Positions 6,158 through 12,465 of a DNA stretch of 12,465 nt are shown here, in pieces (position 1 is the stretch's first letter; each line of letters opens with the position of its first letter). The translations under genes and the position numbers were made by a program. Location of the stretch: positions 1-12,465 of the forward strand of contig JAAYSB010000238.1 of NCBI GenBank assembly GCA_012518475.1. The letters are read 5' to 3'. The notes below the pieces were generated by a model, which worked only from the letters and a program-made list of their open reading frames with translations, had not been told where the DNA came from and did no database searches. This DNA is from Intrasporangiaceae bacterium (GTDB lineage Bacteria > Actinomycetota > Actinomycetes > Actinomycetales > Dermatophilaceae).

Positions 6158-7165
6158 TCACTCGGCGCTGTCAGTGGCTCCCGATGGTGACGACTCGGGG
6201 CCCTCGGTGATGGAGCGGCGCAGCTTGCGGGCGCGTTTGGGCGAGGTGACCCGCTCGCCGAAGGCCTCCGCCTCGGCCTCGGCGGCCTCGAACCCGCCGG
6301 ACGGACGACGCTTGCGCAGGGGTGGGGTCACCCCGGGGGCGAGCCGCCGGGTCGTGATGAGGAAGCCGGTGTGCCCGTGCATCCGGTGCTGGGGACGCAC
6401 GGCGAGCCCCTCGAGGTGCCAGCCGCGGACGATGGACTCCCAGGCCTGCGGCTCGGTGAAGCAGCCGAGCTCCCGCATGCCCTCGCCGACGCGGGACAGC
6501 TGGGTCGTCGTCGCGACGTAGCAGATGAGCAGTCCACCGGGGACGAGGGCGTCGGCGACCACCTCGAGGCACTCCCAGGGCGCGAGCATGTCGAGGACGA
6601 CACGGTCGACGCTGCCCTTCTCGACCGCCGCAGGCAGCTCCTCCACGAGGTCCCCGACCTGGACCGTCCACGCCGGGTGATCGGTCCCGAAGAAGGCCCG
6701 GGCGTTGGCCTTGGCGATGTCGGCGAAGTCCGTCCGCCGCTCGAACGACAGGACCCGCCCGGACTCCCCCACCGCCCGGAGCAGCGACATCGACAGCGCA
6801 CCTGAGCCGACGCCCGCCTCGACGACGACAGCGCCGGGGAAGATGTCCCCCATCGTGACAATCTGCCCGGCGTCCTTGGGATAGACAACGGCAGCACCGC
6901 GCGGCATCGACATCACGTAGTCCGAGAGCAGCGGCCGCAGCACGAGGTACTCGGTGCCGGCTGTGTTCCTGACGGTGAAGCCGTCGGGGCGGCCGATGAC
7001 GTCGTCGTGGCGCAGGAAGCCCCGGTGGGTGTGGAACTCCTTGCCGGGCTCGAGGGTGATCGTGTGCAGCCGGCCCTTGGGGTCGGTCAGCTGGATCCGC
7101 TCGCCGACCTGGAACGGTCCGCGTCGAAGGTGGACTCCGGTCGCCTGCTGCACGTTGTCACTCAC
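6158..7165 (-). CDS. trmI: tRNA (adenine-N1-)-methyltransferase, TrmI family (m1A58)
   Basis: S-adenosylmethionine-dependent methyltransferase predicted to make m1A at position 58 of the tRNA T-loop, as the M. tuberculosis homologue Rv2118c does. An N-terminal beta-rich part (about 15-80; GPFQVGERIQL, LEPGKEFHTHRGF) leads to the conserved MPRGAAVVYPKDAGQI (87-102). A Rossmann fold follows, with SAM motif I EAGVGSGALS (116-125), acidic FERR (141-144), and LDMLAPWE (191-198), which holds the catalytic-site Asp of the family. GHTGFLITTRR (264-274) closes the fold. About 60 residues follow that are rich in Arg, Lys, Ala, Glu and Ser, making the protein (335 aa) longer than the 280-aa mycobacterial enzyme. 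The start is GTG 7165, with TAGATT 8 nt upstream and no ribosome site; the next Met is well inside the conserved part. Position next to mpa is conserved in mycobacteria, but no functional link to the proteasome is established. Confidence 0.93.
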   Translation of the reverse strand: MSDNVQQATGVHLRRGPFQVGERIQLTDPKGRLHTITLEPGKEFHTHRGFLRHDDVIGRPDGFTVRNTAGTEYLVLRPLLSDYVMSMPRGAAVVYPKDAGQIVTMGDIFPGAVVVEAGVGSGALSMSLLRAVGESGRVLSFERRTDFADIAKANARAFFGTDHPAWTVQVGDLVEELPAAVEKGSVDRVVLDMLAPWECLEVVADALVPGGLLICYVATTTQLSRVGEGMRELGCFTEPQAWESIVRGWHLEGLAVRPQHRMHGHTGFLITTRRLAPGVTPPLRKRRPSGGFEAAEAEAEAFGERVTSPKRARKLRRSITEGPESSPSGATDSAE

Positions 7166-7173
7166 AGCGCAGG

Positions 7174-7179
7174 AATCTA
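7174..7179 (-). promoter_or_regulatory. Putative -10 box for leaderless trmI transcript
   Basis: TAGATT followed by 8 nt and the trmI GTG at 7165. No good -35 at 16-18 bp; an ATGACT further upstream (23-bp spacer) is too distant to count. Confidence 0.45.
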
Positions 7180-7234
7180 CTCGACTTGCGGCAGGTCCCT
7201 GGAGTCATGCCCTCGGTGGAGGAGACTCAGGCCA

Positions 7235-7309
7235 GCCGCGAAACCTCGCCCTCGCCGCGGAAACTCGCACCTGCCGGTGGAATAGCCGCGACCCGCTCGA
7301 AGTTCCGCG
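7235..7309. repeat. Short direct and inverted repeats in the trmI / M50 protease intergenic region
   Basis: The 173-bp space between the trmI start and the end of the protease gene has two 15-nt copies, GCCGCGAAACCTCGC (7235-7249) and GCCGCGGAAACTCGC (7254-7268), identical at 13 of 15 positions with a 19-nt period. A third partial copy sharing GCCGCGA begins at 7285. The segment CGAAGTTCCGC (7298-7308) is a near-perfect inverted copy (9 of 11) of GCGGAAACTCG (7257-7267), so the transcript could fold. It lies just downstream of the minus-strand protease gene and could be its 3' structure or a dispersed intergenic repeat. No T-run follows, so I do not call it an intrinsic terminator. Confidence 0.4.
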
Positions 7310-7338
7310 ACACATCAGATAACCCCGGCATCCTCCAT

Positions 7339-8448
7339 CTACTGACCGATGGCGCGCATCGCGTCGGCGGCGAACGCGATCCCGGCGACAGCCTCCCGGT
7401 GCACGATGAGCAGGGCGCTCGCGCCCGACTGGGCGAGCAGCGAGAGCACCAGTTCCGGCGTGGGGGCCTCCTCGACCTCCCTGACCCAGTGCGGTGGCGC
7501 TGCGGCAGCGACCGCCGAGGCCGGCACCCGGTCCCACTGCTCTCGGGGCACCGACGCCACCGCGTCGTCCCGCACGATCGCGTCCGGATGGCCGTCCGGG
7601 CCGACCGTGACATACACCTGCCCCGGCCCGCGGAACCAGGAGGCGACGGGAGCGTCCCCGCGGACCATCGTCACGGGCCGGAGGATCTGGCCGAGCTCGA
7701 GGCGGCTGAGCCGGCGGCGGGCCTGACCGACCGCGATCGCCTGCGATGCGCCCCGCCAGAGGAAGCTCGCGATGAGCAGCACGATGAGGATGTTGACCAG
7801 TGACGGCTGCGTGCCGCCCAGCAGCGGGACGCCGATGAACCCGAGCACGACGACCACGGCCACGATCCGACCGGTCCAGCCGGCGACGACCGAGGCGGTA
7901 TGCGGTGAGCCGGTGAGGCGCCAGACGGCCGCCATGAGGACCTGACCGCCGTCCAGCGGCAGACCCGGCAGGAGGTTGAAGACGGCGAGCAGGATGTTGA
8001 TCACCGCGAGGCGGGCCATGACGAAGGCGACCACCCCGTCCCCGAGCGCGAGTGCAGCGGCATAGCACAGCCCGGCGAGGAGGAGGTTGGCCACGGGACC
8101 GGACAGGCCCGTGATCCCCTGGGACCACGGCGTGGTCCGTCCCTCGAAGGCGGTGTGCCCACCCATGAGGTCGGCGACGATCCGCCGGACCCGCAGCCCG
8201 AAGGCGCGCGCGCTGAGCGCGTGCGCCCCCTCGTGGACCAGGACCGAGACAAGCAGGCCGACGGCGATCGACAGGCCCACCGCATACCCCACGGGGCCGA
8301 GGGTGTCGGCGTGCGGCGCACCGAACAGCCACGTGAGTCCGGCTGCGAGGATCAGCCAGGTCCAGCCGATGTACACGGGCACGCCGACGAAGGAGCCGAT
8401 GCGGATGCCCGAGCCGTACTCCCCGGCTGAGCGGTCTGTGGGGGCCAT
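7339..8448 (-). CDS. Site-2-protease-like M50 zinc metalloprotease (Rip3-type)
   Basis: Integral membrane metalloprotease, 369 aa, of the site-2 protease family, which cuts substrates within the membrane, often anti-sigma factors. Hydrophobic segments lie at about 28-43, 54-72, 115-136, 138-163, 193-210 and 217-231. The zinc motif HEGAH (72-76) sits in a membrane segment, GPVAN is at 117-121, and the third ligand Asp166 is in NLLPGLPLDGG (158-168). All catalytic residues are present. The C-terminal 120 residues are soluble and resemble a degenerate CBS-domain pair (SRLELGQILRP, then PTPELVLSLLAQSGASALLIV), as in the CBS-containing S2P group that includes mycobacterial Rip3. No PDZ domain. The substrate cannot be inferred; no sigma or anti-sigma gene is adjacent. 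ATG 8448 has TAGTCT 6 nt upstream. Divergent from metH with about 30-50 bp between starts. Confidence 0.92.
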   Translation of the reverse strand: MAPTDRSAGEYGSGIRIGSFVGVPVYIGWTWLILAAGLTWLFGAPHADTLGPVGYAVGLSIAVGLLVSVLVHEGAHALSARAFGLRVRRIVADLMGGHTAFEGRTTPWSQGITGLSGPVANLLLAGLCYAAALALGDGVVAFVMARLAVINILLAVFNLLPGLPLDGGQVLMAAVWRLTGSPHTASVVAGWTGRIVAVVVVLGFIGVPLLGGTQPSLVNILIVLLIASFLWRGASQAIAVGQARRRLSRLELGQILRPVTMVRGDAPVASWFRGPGQVYVTVGPDGHPDAIVRDDAVASVPREQWDRVPASAVAAAAPPHWVREVEEAPTPELVLSLLAQSGASALLIVHREAVAGIAFAADAMRAIGQ

Positions 8449-8454
8449 AGGGCA

Positions 8455-8460
8455 AGACTA
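8455..8460 (-). promoter_or_regulatory. Putative -10 box for leaderless M50 protease transcript
   Basis: TAGTCT followed by 6 nt and the ATG at 8448. A GACA core lies about 19 bp further upstream, slightly too far for a normal -35. It shares the short divergent region with the metH start. Confidence 0.45.
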
Positions 8461-8485
8461 GGTGGGGCAAAACCTGGGGTGTCGT

Positions 8486-8491
8486 CATACT
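8486..8491 (+). promoter_or_regulatory. Possible -10 box for metH
   Basis: CATACT, followed by 8 nt and a GTG at 8500, fits the pattern of the other genes but departs from TANNNT at the first base. If it is real, metH starts at 8500 and not at the upstream GTG 8479. Confidence 0.3.
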
Positions 8492-8499
8492 GGGATGCT

Positions 8500-12240
<3,741 letters not shown>

Positions 12241-12273
12241 GCGTCGCTCCCCACCGCTGTCGGCGGGCTCGCA

Positions 12274-12279
12274 TACGGT
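12274..12279 (+). promoter_or_regulatory. Putative -10 box for RecB-family nuclease gene
   Basis: TACGGT followed by 7 nt and the ATG at 12287, in the 46-bp gap after metH. No clear -35. A 4-bp CCGC/GCGG stem just upstream (12254-12266) is too weak to call a terminator. Confidence 0.45.
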
Positions 12280-12286
12280 CAGTGGT

Positions 12287-12465
12287 ATGCCACCCGCACT
12301 CTCCCCGAGCCGCACCGCGGACTTCAAGCAGTGTCCGCTGATGTACCGGTTCCGGGCCGTGGACAAGCTCACCGGCCCGCCGAGTCCGGCGGCTGCTCGC
12401 GGCACTCTCGTGCACGCGGTGCTCGAGGAGCTGTTCGATCTGCCTGCCGGCGAGCGGACTCCGGA
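12287..12465 (+). CDS. RecB-family PD-(D/E)XK exonuclease, N-terminal fragment
   Basis: The first 59 codons are visible; the gene runs off the right edge. The peptide has the N-terminal signature of RecB/Cas4-like nucleases: SPSRTADFKQCPLMYRFR, i.e. the S-x-S ... F-x-x-CP-x-x-YRF pattern, then GTLVHAVLEELF, whose His belongs to the conserved GxxxH helix of the PD-(D/E)XK fold. The catalytic Asp/Glu/Lys lie beyond the window. Stand-alone RecB-family exonucleases of this type (COG2887; Rv2119 in M. tuberculosis) occur near trmI in actinobacteria, supporting the call. Exact role is unknown, DNA repair or recombination being the usual assumption. The ATG at 12287 follows TACGGT by 7 nt, with no ribosome site. 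Confidence 0.8.
   Translation, partial: MPPALSPSRTADFKQCPLMYRFRAVDKLTGPPSPAAARGTLVHAVLEELFDLPAGERTP

Noticed and set aside
4614..6521. 635-codon plus-strand open frame antisense to mpa and the end of trmI
   Set aside because: Long antisense frames are common in GC-rich coding DNA. The translation is rich in Asp/Leu/Val/Gly with no recognisable fold, and mpa is unmistakable on the other strand.
8449..8499. Cobalamin riboswitch upstream of metH
   Set aside because: The whole divergent region is about 50 bp, far too short for a cobalamin riboswitch, and no B12-box-like sequence is seen.

Overview
The window is high-GC DNA that looks like a genome segment of an actinobacterium. It carries most of a Pup-proteasome locus (depupylase/deamidase Dop, the modifier Pup, the 20S beta subunit PrcB and the ATPase ring Mpa/ARC). 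That set is essentially confined to Actinobacteria and a few other phyla. The order mpa / dop / pup / prcB, with a TrmI-type tRNA m1A58 methyltransferase, a RecB-family nuclease and metH nearby, matches the arrangement known in Mycobacterium tuberculosis (Rv2109c-Rv2124c region, from general knowledge). Absence of the mycobacterial genes between mpa and dop, together with the general sequence style, suggests a member of the Micrococcales. I cannot name the genus from the sequence alone.

Layout, left to right. (1) 1-2401, minus strand: dop, then pup after a 20-bp gap, then prcB overlapping the pup stop by 4 bp and running off the left edge. prcA would be expected just outside. (2) 2414-4406, plus strand: an HSL-family esterase and a divergent PRPP-synthetase homologue, placed between dop and mpa where other species often have a continuous proteasome operon. 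(3) 4419-8448, minus strand: mpa (convergent with the prs-like gene, 12 bp apart), trmI and a site-2-protease-like membrane protease, each with its own promoter-like box. (4) 8479/8500-12240, plus strand: a full-length cobalamin-dependent methionine synthase, metH. (5) 12287-12465, plus strand: the first 59 codons of a RecB-family PD-(D/E)XK nuclease, cut by the right edge.

How the genes work together: Pup ends in Gly-Gly-Gln, so it must be deamidated by Dop before ligation to substrate lysines by PafA (not in this window). Pupylated proteins are recognised by the Mpa coiled coils, unfolded and passed into the PrcAB core. Mpa ends in Gln-Tyr-Leu, the tail that docks on the core. Dop also removes Pup. 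The other genes are housekeeping or accessory.

The most consistent DNA-level signal is that almost every gene start has a TANNNT -10 box only 6-8 nt upstream of the start codon, with no Shine-Dalgarno sequence. This predicts largely leaderless transcription. Other observations are the two-gene insertion in the proteasome cluster, dop and esterase starts separated by 12 bp with overlapping signals, an unusual PRPP-synthetase active site, an enriched GGTATGC heptamer, a small repeat/inverted-repeat patch between trmI and the protease gene, and a Cys/His cluster in PrcB. I found no convincing new defence or mobile system. No RNA genes, CRISPR arrays, insertion sequences or strong intrinsic terminators were seen, and there is no gene-free stretch longer than about 175 bp.
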